Assembly (NCBI GenBank): GCA_965247035.1
Contig: CBDFGJ010000002.1
Coordinates: forward strand, 248,001-312,000
Direction of reading: 5' to 3'
Origin: Azophilus sp965247035
GTDB taxonomy: Bacteria; Pseudomonadota; Gammaproteobacteria; Pseudomonadales; Azotimanducaceae
DNA length: 64,000 bases
The number at the start of each line of letters is the position of its first letter. The first letter of the stretch is position 1. A program made the position numbers and the translations under genes. Below, piece by piece: positions 19,506-29,347 of this stretch. The notes below the pieces were generated by a model, which saw nothing but the letters and a program-made list of their open reading frames with translations, did no database searches and was not told the origin of the DNA.

Positions 19506-19865
19506 ATGAGTGATGAAGAGCGACGAGAGAAAGGCGTCAAATTCATTCGAGAACTGTTCGCGGGCATAGACACGGCGGGCTTGCCGATGCCGGACAAACT
19601 CCGGGACTACACGTTGCGGCATGTCTTTGGCGACCTGTGGCAGCAGGAGGGGCTCAGTCTGAAGGAGCGTTCCTTGGTCACCTGTTCGATTTTGGTGGCG
19701 CTGAACCACACGGAGGAGCAACGCCTGCACTTTCAGGCCGCACGAAACCTCGGCATCCCTCGGACCGCCATCACAGCGATGATCACCCACGCCGCGCACT
19801 ACGCGGGTTGGCCAAACGCCGTTGGCGCGAGCAGGATATTGAGCGAGGTCTGGGCAGAAGACTGA
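19506..19865 (+). CDS. Carboxymuconolactone decarboxylase (CMD) family protein
   Basis: A 119-residue all-helical CMD-family protein starting at the ATG after GGAGTACGAAA. The family signature HAAHYAGWPNAVGA is near the C-terminus, with LSLKERSLVTCSILVAL upstream as in PcaC-like proteins. The single cysteine in that helix is not part of an AhpD-type CxxC, so a peroxidase role is unlikely. Family members are 4-carboxymuconolactone decarboxylases or uncharacterised relatives; the substrate cannot be assigned, since no protocatechuate genes are nearby. Confidence 0.85.
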   Translation: MSDEERREKGVKFIRELFAGIDTAGLPMPDKLRDYTLRHVFGDLWQQEGLSLKERSLVTCSILVALNHTEEQRLHFQAARNLGIPRTAITAMITHAAHYAGWPNAVGASRILSEVWAED

Positions 19866-20166
19866 CCGCACAGGCACTGCAGCCCGGCATCAGCCCTTAG
19901 GCTGTGGCTGTCCTTCCCGCAATGTCGTCGAAACCGCGCTGCAGGCGTTGCCGCCCTCCACAATCCAAATCGAGCGTTGCCCAAGCTTGATCAGCGGCGC
20001 TGATTTCGACCTGCTCGCGCATCGCCAAAACCACGCGCGCATGATCGCCGCACGACAAGCCTTGCTGCCGTGTCGTGGTAGTCGTTGAGATACCGATTCA
20101 GTAAACCGTACGGAGAATCCGTATTGGTCAGATCGACTCGTGCTCGCACTGGCAGAAAAGCTAGTT

Positions 20167-20268
20167 GATGCGCTACTTGGACACACATGTGATTCGGACG
20201 GCCACCCCTCCCGCACGGATGCGCTACTTGGACACACATGTGATTCGGACGGCCACCCCTCCCGCACG
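20167..20268 (+). repeat. Two perfect tandem 51-bp copies carrying the GGACACACAT core
   Basis: The 51-bp unit starting GATGCGCTACTTGGACACAC occurs at 20167-20217 and 20218-20268 without change. It contains GGACACACATGTGATTCGGA, related to the repeat family seen at 26-28, 58 and 63 kb. It lies between two convergent genes (CMD protein and Lhr). The rest of the 414-bp gap, 19866-20166, shows no supported gene. Confidence 0.85.
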
Positions 20269-20279
20269 CGCTGGACGGC

Positions 20280-23200
20280 TTAGCGATGCTCGTAAAAGAC
20301 GTGGCGATGGTCGGTGGTGCGGGTCATTGTGCGGTCCAAGGCTTCCAGATAAGGGTTGTTCCTTGCCGGCTCGCCGTTGATGGTGGATATCCGAACGCGC
20401 CGGCGCAGCATGGCGATGTGACGCAGTGGCGCGGTGACGGCACCCATGTCCTTGTGATCCGGCGGCACTAGGAAGCGGAGCTTCAACCCGTGCCCTTCAA
20501 CGACAAGCGCCAACTCGTCCGCCAAAAAGCTCAAGTAGTTGCCAAGCCGTCGAGGCGGCAATTGCGGCCAATCCAAGGATAGGCCGCAGGGGGAGGCCGG
20601 ATCCATCGCGCTCATCCAGAAACTCTTCGGCGGGCGTTGTGCCCGCAACGGGTGCAGTGCCCGGGGCGTTATGAACTGCGGTCCCGATAGCCCCTCGAAG
20701 AAGTACCCCGCAATCACTTCGCCCGCCAACTCCATGATCCGCAGCGCCTTGAACAAGGAAGCCCACCGAACTTCGCGATTCACGATTTCGCGGCACAGGA
20801 AGCCATATCGGTTCAGCAGCACCCGCGCCCGCTCCTTCGTCTCCTCCATCTGCTCGACCGGATCGTCCAGGACTTGAGGCACCTCATTCAGACGCCAATT
20901 CCCCGGCCAACCTTGCGCCGCCATGCGCACCCGACGACGGCGCGAGGCCCCAACCTGACCAAACTGGTATTTGCGCATCGCGCCCAAGCGCAAGGGCGCT
21001 AAGCCATCGGCCACAATCGCGCCGGCCCACACGGCTTGCCACCAGCGTTCGTTGAAAGTGGTCAAATCCTCGCCAGCGCGATCGCCAATCTGGTGAAATT
21101 CGTAGCGGGCCTGCTTGTCTAGGAACAAGCCATCAAGCCAAGCTCGAGGTGCCAAGGAGGACTCGCTGGCGTGCAGAGACAAGTCCTCGGCATAGCAAAG
21201 GGTGATCTGCCGATGCCCAACCCCAAGCCAACCAATCCGCTCCCTTGTGATGAGGTCGTCGAGCAGATGATCCGTGAAATCATCAAACCGCGCCGCCATG
21301 AAGTCATGCAGCCAACAGGCCACTGGCGCCCGATAGCCATTCAATCTCTCAATCGCCGTCAAGCCGCCAACGTCCGACCATGACTGACCAAAGCCATGCC
21401 AGAACGCGAGAAATCCCGGCATCTCAGAGACTGGCTTCGCCACAAAGTCAGCTCGGCTGAGGGCGCGTTGGTACCGCAGCAACGCCTCTAAGTTGCTCTC
21501 ATCACAGAAGTGGCGCTCGTCGCTGCCCGCAACGAGTTTGCCAGCCACCCAAACACCGGACTCCAGCAAATCCAGCAACTCCTCCTGAGGCAGCGGCGGC
21601 AGCAGGGTTTCTATCCGCGCCAAGGTCAGCGGACCGTAGAAGGACAGAATTTCCTTAACGAAATCCGCTAGGCTGCGGAGGTCTTCAACTGCGGGCGGGT
21701 TATCCGGGCCGGCCAATCGAGCGCAAAGGCCGCTGCCAATCAACCCAGCCGCCAGTTCCAAGTGCGCAACCCAAGCTCGGCCGCCGCTTGAGAAGCGTAC
21801 GAGATGCGGATGGGGCAGATCGAAGCCCCACTTGTCCATCGGCGTCAACACCCGTTCCTTGGCCCATTCCAACCAATCTTCAACATCCTGTGGTTCATAG
21901 CCCTCGGCCCGACGCTGACGCTTAGCTTCAAACGCCTCAATCACGTCCGGCTTGAGGCGCGGGCGCAAGCTCTCGTCGTTCACCGCCCGCCAAATCAGGT
22001 CATCGTCGAGGGCACTTACATCATCGCGCTCCGGCGCATCATCCGCGTACATGTGGCGGCTGATCTGGTCAAAGGCCAGGTTTCTGGCGAAGGGGCTCGG
22101 CGTGGCGGTGCGCACGCTTGACCAAGTGATGCGCCCACTGTCCAACTCGCCAAGCATGGAGCGCAGCGCCCGCAGATCGAACTCATCAACCAAGCAAGTG
22201 CGCCAAGTTTCCAGCAGCAAGGGAAAGTCCTGATACTTCTTCACCGCCGTCATCAGTTTCTTGGCTTGCAGCCGACTCATCCACAAAGGCAAGCGCTGGT
22301 TGAACCGCCGCTTGGTCAGCAACAGCGCACGACCTGCACACTCACGAAAGCGGGCACCAAAAAAACCGGACCGCTCCAAGGATTGACGCAAATGACGTTC
22401 TAGGTTTTCTGGGGTCACCAAGCCTAGGAGCAGTTCCACAGTGACCGACGTCTTCAGTTGGATCACGATTGAATTGTTATCCGCGTGAATGTCGGGCACC
22501 GTGTCGAAAGCGGTGCGCCAAGCCGCGGCAAGCGCCAGCGCCCAAGGCCGGTTGAGGCGACCGCCCCAACAGGTGTGGATCACTAGCTGCTTAGGCGCAT
22601 CCGGCCCCTGATAACCGCCCGGGCCGGACTGCACCTCCTCAAACAGCAAGTGGTGGCGATGGGGCAGCGCAGCCTCCGTGTGCCGCCGCTGCCTCGCAAG
22701 GTATTGGCGAAGTTCGGCGGCGGCGGTCTCGTCAAACTGATGGTGCCCCACCAGAGCTGCTTGGAAAGCCTCTTCGCGCCCGGCGCTGAATTGTCCTTCA
22801 GCGACCTCCAGAAACAGCCCGATGCGTTCGGAAAAATGGAAACTGCGATTGAACGCTTCATTGCGCCAAAACGGCGTCGTGGCAGCGCCCGCCGTCGACG
22901 AACGAACGATCACATCGTTGTGGGTGATACGCAAAATCTGCCACTTCTGTGTGCCTAGGGTGAAAGTCTGGCCGGTCGTAGCCTCCCATACGAACTCCTC
23001 GTCGAGTTCGCCGATCACCGCGCCCGTATCCTCATGGCGCAACTGGTAGTAACCCCGGTCCGGTATGGTCCCGCCAGCGTTGTAGAGCGCCAACACGGCG
23101 CTCTTTTGCGCCCGCACACTGCCGTTGATTCGGTCCAAGGCGATGCGAGGTTGCAGTTCACGAATGCGGGCACCGGCGTAGCGCCCAGCGAGAAGCTCCA

Positions 23201-24545
23201 GCACCCAGTCAAACTGCTCCCGAGGCAACCCCTCATAGGGTGCGCTCGACCGAACCAAGACGAACAGATCATCCGCCGACCAAGTTTCATCGGCACAGAT
23301 GGAGACAATGGATTGGCACAGCACATCAAGGGCATTGCGCATAACGGACTGAGGTTCTATATCCCGCTTGCCCACGGCGTCCGCAAGCACAGCCGCTTCA
23401 AGCAGGTCTTGGGCGTGGGTGGGATAAAGCGTCCCAAGGCTCAGTTCACCCACACCGTGGCCGGCCCGACCAATGCGCTGCAAAGCGGCGGCTATCGAAG
23501 GGGGAGACTGCACCAACACCACTTCGTCCAAGTGCCCGATGTCAATGCCCATCTCCAGCGAGCGGGTGGCGACAATCGCCTTCAGCTCCCCGGCCTTCAA
23601 GCGCCGCTCCACCTCCGTGCGAATATCACGGGCCAACGAGCCGTGATGGGCGTAGGCCAAGGGGCTGGGCTCGTCTTCGTTGATCTTCAACGTGATCTTT
23701 TCCGCCATGCGGCGGCTATTGGTGAAGAGCAGGGTTGCTCGGTTGTCCGCAATCAGGCTTTTGAAGTGCTTCGCCAGCGGATCCCAGATTTTCCGGTTGT
23801 TCGCCACGGCATCGCGCACATCCTCTGGGTAGCGCACGCGCAAGGCGATCTCCTTGGTCCGACGCGATGGATCAACGCCACCATCAATGACGACGACTCG
23901 GCGTCTGACGCCGTCCCCGTCCCGGCCGGCCACATAAGTCGCCACCTCTCTAAGGGGACGAACAGTGGCGGATAAGGCGATGCGCTGGAATTCCCCGGCG
24001 AGACGGGCCAAGCGCTCCATTGAAACCATGAGTTGCACACCCCGCCGATTGTCTACAACAGCGTGAATCTCGTCGAGAATGACGGTTTCCACACTCGACA
24101 GCGCCTGCCGCCCTCTGTTGGTGGTCAGCAGTAGCATCAGACTTTCCGGCGTGGTGATGAGAATGTCCGGCGGTTGGCGCAACATGCGTTGGCGCTCACT
24201 CTGGGTCGAGTCGCCCGAGCGGGTCTGCACCTTCAACCGCGGGAATTGGTGGTCATCCCGCAGTTCCTTGAGCGGACCCAGCAAATTACGCTGAATGTCG
24301 TTGTTGAGCGCCTTGAGCGGCGAAATGTAAAGTACGCGCGTCTGGCCGGGCCGCCATCGATCAGTCGCAAACTGATTCAGCGACCAGAGAAACGCGGTGA
24401 GGGTTTTACCGCTGCCAGTAGGAGCGGTGGCCAAGACATGTTCGCCGGCGGCGATTCGCGGCCAAGCCAATGCCTGCACATCGGTCGGCGCCGCGAACCG
24501 AGCGTTGAACCAAGTCTGCAACGAGGTATGGAAGTCGCTGAGCAT
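20280..24545 (-). CDS. lhr: Lhr-type large superfamily 2 helicase
   Basis: About 1421 residues from the ATG giving MLSDFHTSLQTWF; the frame is open further upstream to 24656. Helicase motifs are clear: Walker A ATAPTGSGKT (about residue 45), DEIH box VILDEIHAVV (about 158), SAT motif ALSATVRPL, and the arginine-finger motif QRIGRAGHG. These are followed by the winged-helix and long C-terminal region usual for the extended gammaproteobacterial Lhr. It is an ATP-dependent 3'-5' translocase acting on RNA:DNA hybrids in DNA repair. The gene is divergent from the CoA-transferase at 24885, and its 3' end lies against the 51-bp repeats. Confidence 0.93.
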   Translation of the reverse strand: MLSDFHTSLQTWFNARFAAPTDVQALAWPRIAAGEHVLATAPTGSGKTLTAFLWSLNQFATDRWRPGQTRVLYISPLKALNNDIQRNLLGPLKELRDDHQFPRLKVQTRSGDSTQSERQRMLRQPPDILITTPESLMLLLTTNRGRQALSSVETVILDEIHAVVDNRRGVQLMVSMERLARLAGEFQRIALSATVRPLREVATYVAGRDGDGVRRRVVVIDGGVDPSRRTKEIALRVRYPEDVRDAVANNRKIWDPLAKHFKSLIADNRATLLFTNSRRMAEKITLKINEDEPSPLAYAHHGSLARDIRTEVERRLKAGELKAIVATRSLEMGIDIGHLDEVVLVQSPPSIAAALQRIGRAGHGVGELSLGTLYPTHAQDLLEAAVLADAVGKRDIEPQSVMRNALDVLCQSIVSICADETWSADDLFVLVRSSAPYEGLPREQFDWVLELLAGRYAGARIRELQPRIALDRINGSVRAQKSAVLALYNAGGTIPDRGYYQLRHEDTGAVIGELDEEFVWEATTGQTFTLGTQKWQILRITHNDVIVRSSTAGAATTPFWRNEAFNRSFHFSERIGLFLEVAEGQFSAGREEAFQAALVGHHQFDETAAAELRQYLARQRRHTEAALPHRHHLLFEEVQSGPGGYQGPDAPKQLVIHTCWGGRLNRPWALALAAAWRTAFDTVPDIHADNNSIVIQLKTSVTVELLLGLVTPENLERHLRQSLERSGFFGARFRECAGRALLLTKRRFNQRLPLWMSRLQAKKLMTAVKKYQDFPLLLETWRTCLVDEFDLRALRSMLGELDSGRITWSSVRTATPSPFARNLAFDQISRHMYADDAPERDDVSALDDDLIWRAVNDESLRPRLKPDVIEAFEAKRQRRAEGYEPQDVEDWLEWAKERVLTPMDKWGFDLPHPHLVRFSSGGRAWVAHLELAAGLIGSGLCARLAGPDNPPAVEDLRSLADFVKEILSFYGPLTLARIETLLPPLPQEELLDLLESGVWVAGKLVAGSDERHFCDESNLEALLRYQRALSRADFVAKPVSEMPGFLAFWHGFGQSWSDVGGLTAIERLNGYRAPVACWLHDFMAARFDDFTDHLLDDLITRERIGWLGVGHRQITLCYAEDLSLHASESSLAPRAWLDGLFLDKQARYEFHQIGDRAGEDLTTFNERWWQAVWAGAIVADGLAPLRLGAMRKYQFGQVGASRRRRVRMAAQGWPGNWRLNEVPQVLDDPVEQMEETKERARVLLNRYGFLCREIVNREVRWASLFKALRIMELAGEVIAGYFFEGLSGPQFITPRALHPLRAQRPPKSFWMSAMDPASPCGLSLDWPQLPPRRLGNYLSFLADELALVVEGHGLKLRFLVPPDHKDMGAVTAPLRHIAMLRRRVRISTINGEPARNNPYLEALDRTMTRTTDHRHVFYEHR

Positions 24546-24884
24546 GATCGCAAAGCCCCACAGACAACTTGTGATCTTCTCACGTATGCTGTTGTTGAAA
24601 CACACCTTCTTCAACGAAGCGCCCACTACTATGAACTCTGCGAAAGCGTTGACCACTCAGCCGAGCTTCAAGCCCTGCGAGTGGCTTGGCGTTGGCTCAG
24701 GGTGCCGCGCCAATGCTCCCTTGCGCAGGGATGGGCGCAGTTGGCGGCCAAACATCAAGCCCAAGCAGCCGCTGGCCGTCCGCCGGGGTGGGCTTCGGCA
24801 CCGACCAGATCCCAAGCCAGACCCTGCCTTGGGTCCACCGGGGCGCTGCTTGGTTTGCCTCTGTCCCAAGGTTCGAGTCAGCGA
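24546..24884. other. Divergent intergenic region between lhr and the CoA-transferase gene
   Basis: About 340 bp holding the start regions of both genes. The frames open across it do not resemble any protein and the codon pattern is not convincing. No clear promoter, operator or hairpin was recognised. Confidence 0.5.
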
Positions 24885-26129
24885 ATGAATGCCATCGACA
24901 AGCACTCGCCGACGGAGGCGTTCTCCCGCTTGCGGCCCGGCCAACGCATCTTCGTTACCGGCGCCAGCAATGAGCCCAAGGCGTTGCTGACGGCGCTGCA
25001 GAGGTCACAACTGCCGGAAAACCTCCACTTCATTCAATTTCCGTTGGCCGGGCACAACCAAACCGACTTCACGAAGTGGGCGCGGACCTTCCAGATGACG
25101 GTTCCGTTCATGGCGCCACATCTGCGCCAAGCGGACCCAAGCCGGCTGCATTTCCTACCCATGCAAATGCGGGCGTTCCATGACTATATTCAACGCAACG
25201 TCGATGTAGCGCTCATTCAAGTGGCCTACGGCCGTGACGGCCGGCTGCGCTTGGGGCCCAACGTCGATTTCGCAGCTGCCGCACTCGCTGGCGCCAAGCT
25301 CGTCTTGGCTGAATGCAACGAATCGGTCAGCGCACCAGCCGGTTGTCCGCCGATTGATCCAGAACGCCTTGATCTTGTGCTGCCGAGTCACCACCCCTTG
25401 CAGGAGATGCCCACACCGGAAATTGATGACCAAGCGCGCACCATCGGTGAACTGACGGCGGGCTTGATCCAAGATGGAGACTGCATTCAAACGGGGATTG
25501 GAGCCATTCCCGCCGCCATACTCCAAGCCCTCCGTGATAAGAACGACTTGGGGATGCACGGCGGCCTCATTGACGACGGCGGCATGGCGTTGATCCGCCG
25601 CGGCGTCATCACCGGTGCCAACAAGCCCGTTGATCGGGGCAGCCACGTCACGGGCATGGCCCTCGGCAGCCAAGCACTTTTGGATTGGTTGGCGAAGACG
25701 CCGGAAGTCGTTTTCAGAAGCGCCGACTACACCCACGAAGTGGAGGTGATCCGCCAATTGCCCGGATTTGTGTCTATCAATTCCGCCATTGAAGTCGATC
25801 TGATGGGTCAGGTGAACGCGGAGGCGGTCGGCGGTCGGCAGATTTCAGGCACCGGCGGGTCCGTCGACTTTATGCGCGCCGCCAAGTCAAGCCCCGGTGG
25901 GCGTTCCATCATCGCCCTGACCGCAACGGCCCGAGGCGGCAGCGCATCCCGCATCGTCCCCAAGGTTGAGATGGCGACCGCCCTGCGCACAGACGTGGAC
26001 ATTGTCGTCACCGAGTACGGCGTGGCCAGATTGCGCGAGAAGCCTCTAGCGGCCCGAGCCGAGGAGCTGATCTCCATCGCAGCGCCAGAGTTTCGCGAAC
26101 AACTGCGCCAAGGGATCATATCAGCCTGA
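24885..26129 (+). CDS. Acetyl-CoA hydrolase/CoA-transferase family protein (4-hydroxybutyrate CoA-transferase-like)
   Basis: A 414-residue class I CoA-transferase-type protein starting at ATG 24885 (MNAIDKHSPTEAF); the upstream open frame belongs to the intergenic region and the antisense of lhr. Recognisable family segments are IQTGIGAIPAAIL (CoA-binding glycine-rich stretch), SAIEVDLMGQVNAE (expected to hold the catalytic Glu), GTGGSVDFMRAAKSSPGG and VDIVVTEYGVARLREK. It would move CoA between acyl groups or hydrolyse acyl-CoA in the cytosol. The acyl substrate is not deducible. The large repeat array starts about 30 bp after the stop. Confidence 0.88.
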   Translation: MNAIDKHSPTEAFSRLRPGQRIFVTGASNEPKALLTALQRSQLPENLHFIQFPLAGHNQTDFTKWARTFQMTVPFMAPHLRQADPSRLHFLPMQMRAFHDYIQRNVDVALIQVAYGRDGRLRLGPNVDFAAAALAGAKLVLAECNESVSAPAGCPPIDPERLDLVLPSHHPLQEMPTPEIDDQARTIGELTAGLIQDGDCIQTGIGAIPAAILQALRDKNDLGMHGGLIDDGGMALIRRGVITGANKPVDRGSHVTGMALGSQALLDWLAKTPEVVFRSADYTHEVEVIRQLPGFVSINSAIEVDLMGQVNAEAVGGRQISGTGGSVDFMRAAKSSPGGRSIIALTATARGGSASRIVPKVEMATALRTDVDIVVTEYGVARLREKPLAARAEELISIAAPEFREQLRQGIISA

Positions 26130-26159
26130 CACCTGCTGGCGCTTTCGGCGCTGCCCGTC

Positions 26160-27010
26160 TCGGTCGCTGTCCACCCCGGACACACATGCCCGACTCGGAC
26201 ATACCCAACTACCCGATTCCACCCGCTGGACCGCTGACTCGGACGCTGACTCGGACACGCGCTGACTCGGACAGCGCTGACTCGGACACACATCGCTGAT
26301 TCGGACACACATAAATTTGGACCGCTGACTCGGACACACATAAATTCGCGCTGACTCGGACACACATACGCATCGCTGATTCGGACACACATAAATTTGG
26401 ACCGCTGACTCGGACACACATAAATTCGCGCTGACTCGGACACACATACGCGGACTGACTCGCGCGCTGACTCGGACACACATAAATTCGGGACCGCTGA
26501 CTCGGACACACATCGCTGATTCGGACACACATAAATTTGGACCGCTGACTCGGACACACATAAATTCGGGACCGTGCTTATCGCTGACTCGGACACACAT
26601 ACGCGTTGACTCGGACGTTGACTCGGACACACATAAATTTGTGCTCGTGCCTGTGCCCACCTGCCTGCCTGCCCGACTGGACCGCTGACTCGGACACACA
26701 TCGCTGATTCGGACACACATAAATTCGTGCCCGTGCTCGTGCCGAACCGCTCGCTGACTCGCTGATTCGGACACACATACACCCGCTGGCTCGCGCTGAC
26801 TCGGATGTGCGCTGACTCGGACACACACGCGCTGACTCGGACACACATAAATTTGGACCGCTGACTCGGAGACCGCTGACTCGGACACACATAAATTCGT
26901 GCTCGTGCCTGTGCTTACCTGCCCGACTCGGACATGCCCGACTCGGACACTCATATTCAACAACCCGACTCCATGCCCGGCTCGGACACACATATCCAAC
27001 GCGGCACCTC
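26160..27010 (+). repeat. Dense array of CGCTGACTCGGACACACAT-type repeats
   Basis: About twenty copies of CTGACTCGGACACACAT, or one-base variants (GATTCGG for GACTCGG), in one orientation. Short tails such as AAATTTGGAC, AAATTCG or ACG separate them, giving irregular spacing of about 20-45 bp. An 80-bp block made of three such modules is repeated exactly in tandem near 26290-26450. The array begins about 30 bp after the CoA-transferase stop and thins out near 27010. Because the unit has no stop codon in any minus-strand frame, long Cys/Ser/Arg-rich open frames appear there; they are not believed to be genes. Confidence 0.92.
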
Positions 27011-27201
27011 GGACACACACGCCGCAGCCCATTGAGTTGCAAAGCCGATCATTTTGGGAAACAGTGTCCACCTTGGAAAAACTTGGCCGACGCTTGGATG
27101 AGGCGCATCGCCCCCAGCCCATATGAAAAAATGCTAAGCGAGCGGCCTATGTTTGTGGCTGATCCAAGCCCAGCCAAACCCAAGAGTTCACAGCCAGACT
27201 G

Positions 27202-27654
27202 ATGTTGCTTCAGCCCGGACACTGGTTGGGTCGTGGCAGCTTGATCGTGGAAGGTGCGAGCCTCGGCGAGCGGGCCGAATGCGAGGTGCGCGTCGAACAG
27301 GATGACAGCGGCATCACCCTGACCGGGGCGTTGAATCTACAGTCCTCTCCATCGCAAACGCTGTCCGTTCGCGTCGCTCCAGACGAAGTGGGCACCTATG
27401 TCATTGACGCACTAGTTGGCGATGTCCGGGTCGATGGGGTAGCCAAACTGGAGAGCACACCCAACCTTGGCTTGCTCTGGAACGCCCGCGACACCCTGCA
27501 CGTTGCCTGCACCCTATTCGCCGCTCGCGAAGGCTACGGCTTTCGCGGCTTTCTACGCGAGCGGGACCACACCTTGACTTGGGAGCTCGCCTTCTCCCTG
27601 AAACAGGACGCCGTGAAGGCGAGCAACGTGGTCAGACTGCACCGACGACGCTGA
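27202..27654 (+). CDS. Hypothetical protein of about 150 residues
   Basis: Not recognised. The protein is acidic to neutral and rich in predicted beta strand, with regular segments such as GSLIVEGASLGERAECEVRV, TLSVRVAPDEVGTYVIDALV and HTLTWELAFSLKQD. This suggests a single beta-barrel or lipocalin/START-like fold. It ends in a basic HRRR tail. No signal peptide or membrane segment is seen, and no good ribosome site precedes the ATG, so the true start may differ. It is flanked on both sides by repeat arrays and has no partner gene. The composition is unlike the repeat arrays, which supports it being real. Confidence 0.6.
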   Translation: MLLQPGHWLGRGSLIVEGASLGERAECEVRVEQDDSGITLTGALNLQSSPSQTLSVRVAPDEVGTYVIDALVGDVRVDGVAKLESTPNLGLLWNARDTLHVACTLFAAREGYGFRGFLRERDHTLTWELAFSLKQDAVKASNVVRLHRRR

Positions 27655-27834
27655 TCCGAAGAAAAGGACCTCCAAGAACCAAGCAACCGTTGGCTGCGAC
27701 GAACTGCAACAGTTGACCTGCCACTGAGCACGATGCCGGCGGAATTCCACGAACGAAGCGCTCACCACGCCAGCTGTCATTGCGTGAACCACACCCATGG
27801 CCACAAAGCCCTCCTTCGAGACGATACCCAAACC

Positions 27835-27965
27835 TCTAATTCGGACACACAACATCCCCAACACCCAATCCCTAACTCGGACACGGACACACAAACTCGG
27901 ACACGGACACACAAACATCCGACTCAGACACACAACATCCCTCCGCACGTCCGTCTCGGACATAC
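27835..27965 (+). repeat. Degenerate TCGGACACACA repeat cluster
   Basis: Five or six loosely spaced copies of ACTCGGACACRSACACAA-like sequence, with CCCAACACCCAATCC filler, in the 426-bp gap between the hypothetical gene and the carbonic anhydrase, whose 3' ends face each other. Copies such as ACTCGGACACGGACACACAA are internally extended by GACACG. Nothing else in 27655-28080 could be supported. Confidence 0.75.
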
Positions 27966-28080
27966 CTGCACCCAGAAATGGAAATGGGAAGGAAGCGGAC
28001 GAGGAGAGGCAGGGGGGTGGGTTCGCTCCTGGCTCAGACGCCACCCCCTTTTCCCGCGCTCAAGAGGTCTTGCAGGATTC

Positions 28081-28680
28081 CTAGGGCAGAATCTTCACCG
28101 CGCCAGTGGTCATTGAATAGATTGCGCCCAAGACCAATAGCTGCCCACTGTTAAGGCGATCAGCAATCAGGCGCGAACCGAAACGCAAGCTGTTCACGGC
28201 GGCGTGAACATTGGCGGCGACAGCCTGATCCAGTAAATGCGCCGTAATGCCGCCATCAGCGCTCAGCCCGGCTTCAACGAGCGCGGGCCGTACGAAGTCA
28301 ACAATTGCGCCCAAGGTTGGCGGAGCCCGCTGCAACTGCCCATCAAGCGCCTGCAGGCCCGCCCGCACCGCACCGCACCCCTCGTGTCCAAGCACGACGA
28401 CCAAGCGAACGCCAAGTTGCTCCACAGCGAACTCAATGCTGCCCGTCTGCGTCACGCCGGCCACATTGCCCGCAACACGAACCACGAATAGATCGCCAAA
28501 GCCTTGGGCGAAGATCAACTCCACCGGCACCCGGGAATCCGCACAACTGAGCAGCGCGGCGAATGGGCGTTGTTCGCCCAAAGCATCAAGCCGCCCTCTA
28601 GATGAGGTGGCCCGCTCCCCGGCGACAAAACGATCATTGCCCGCCAACAGACGCTCCAACGCCTCGGTCGGGGGCATCAC
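28081..28680 (-). CDS. Beta-class carbonic anhydrase
   Basis: A 199-residue beta-carbonic anhydrase converting CO2 and water to bicarbonate. The zinc site is complete: Cys46 with the Asp48/Arg50 dyad (SCADSR), and His99 and Cys102 (GHEGCGA). The length is usual for the family and no signal peptide is seen, so it is cytoplasmic. The first two codons are both ATG; either may be used. The gene stands alone between repeat-containing intergenic regions. Confidence 0.95.
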   Translation of the reverse strand: MMPPTEALERLLAGNDRFVAGERATSSRGRLDALGEQRPFAALLSCADSRVPVELIFAQGFGDLFVVRVAGNVAGVTQTGSIEFAVEQLGVRLVVVLGHEGCGAVRAGLQALDGQLQRAPPTLGAIVDFVRPALVEAGLSADGGITAHLLDQAVAANVHAAVNSLRFGSRLIADRLNSGQLLVLGAIYSMTTGAVKILP

Positions 28681-29140
28681 GAGTCGCCGCTCCCCGCCCT
28701 GAAGATCGCATCACTCATTGATTTTGAGTTCCGATGTCCAATCAACTTGGCTCGCCATGAGCCAGTCAAAAAATCTCACCATTAGGTTAAAATAGGCATT
28801 TATTTTTACATAAAATGAATAAAAACAATGTGTTATGATAAATAATAAGAGAAAGCCTATGGAGCTACAGTGTAGCCTGACCCAGCTTGAATTTCGCGCC
28901 TTAGATCGATGCGATGTCGTGCGCCGATTTGATGGTGGCGGATCACCTCGGACGGTGGCGGGTTGCTGTTGCGGGAGGTGGATCACCGGATTGGCCTGCT
29001 TGATCGATTGGCTGCCTGCGCGCCGATGACCGCAGAGGCTTGCATTCGGTGCTGGTTGTGCCGAAAGCCAACCTTGGAACCAGCACTTCCGCCAGTGCAT
29101 TTGCGCTCCGTCGCCCGCCCCAAGCAGGCAGCACCCGCAA
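28681..29140. other. Gene-poor region with an AT-rich patch
   Basis: About 460 bp between the carbonic anhydrase start and the small RHH gene. The stretch about 28780-28860 is strikingly AT-rich compared with its surroundings (runs such as ATAAAATGAATAAAAACAA). It could be the carbonic anhydrase promoter region or acquired DNA. The frames that cross it look like noise. Confidence 0.5.
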
Positions 29141-29347
29141 TCAATCCAGCTTCTGAGGCTCCATCTCAGTTGTGCTTACCGCATGCATCCTCGCCCGTGC
29201 AGCCAAGGCGCGACGTTCACGTTCGGCGACCCCGGTGAGAAATGCGTCGATCAGCCCGCTCACGCTCATATTGCGCCGTGCCGCATACTTGCTGACGATT
29301 CGCAGGGAGTCTTCGTCCACACTGACCAAGATGCGCCGATGGGCCAC
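29141..29347 (-). CDS. Small ribbon-helix-helix-like DNA-binding protein (orphan antitoxin-like)
   Basis: A 68-residue protein from a GTG start with GGGAG upstream. The N-terminal half, RILVSVDEDSLRIVSKYAAR followed by RNMSVSGLIDAFL, fits a short beta strand plus two helices as in CopG/Arc-type ribbon-helix-helix antitoxins. A charged tail follows. No PIN-domain or other toxin frame could be recognised directly downstream, so if it belonged to a toxin-antitoxin pair the toxin is lost or unrecognised. It is a short gene and the assignment rests on pattern only. Confidence 0.5.
   Translation of the reverse strand: MAHRRILVSVDEDSLRIVSKYAARRNMSVSGLIDAFLTGVAERERRALAARARMHAVSTTEMEPQKLD

Noticed and set aside
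24174..24884. N-terminal extension of the CoA-transferase
   Set aside because: It overlaps the start of lhr in antisense and has no family similarity; the ATG at 24885 gives the normal length.
26160..27010. CRISPR array
   Set aside because: Repeats are short with very short and partly repeated intervals of uneven length; no unique spacers and no cas genes in the window.
25808..27122. Long overlapping minus-strand frames rich in CVRVSG/CPSQR/CVSESA
   Set aside because: They are the three frames of the TCGGACACACAT array, which contains no stop; the first also runs antisense into the CoA-transferase gene.
28711..29140. PIN-type toxin next to the RHH-like gene
   Set aside because: All three frames downstream were read and none shows the acidic residues or strand order of a PIN domain.
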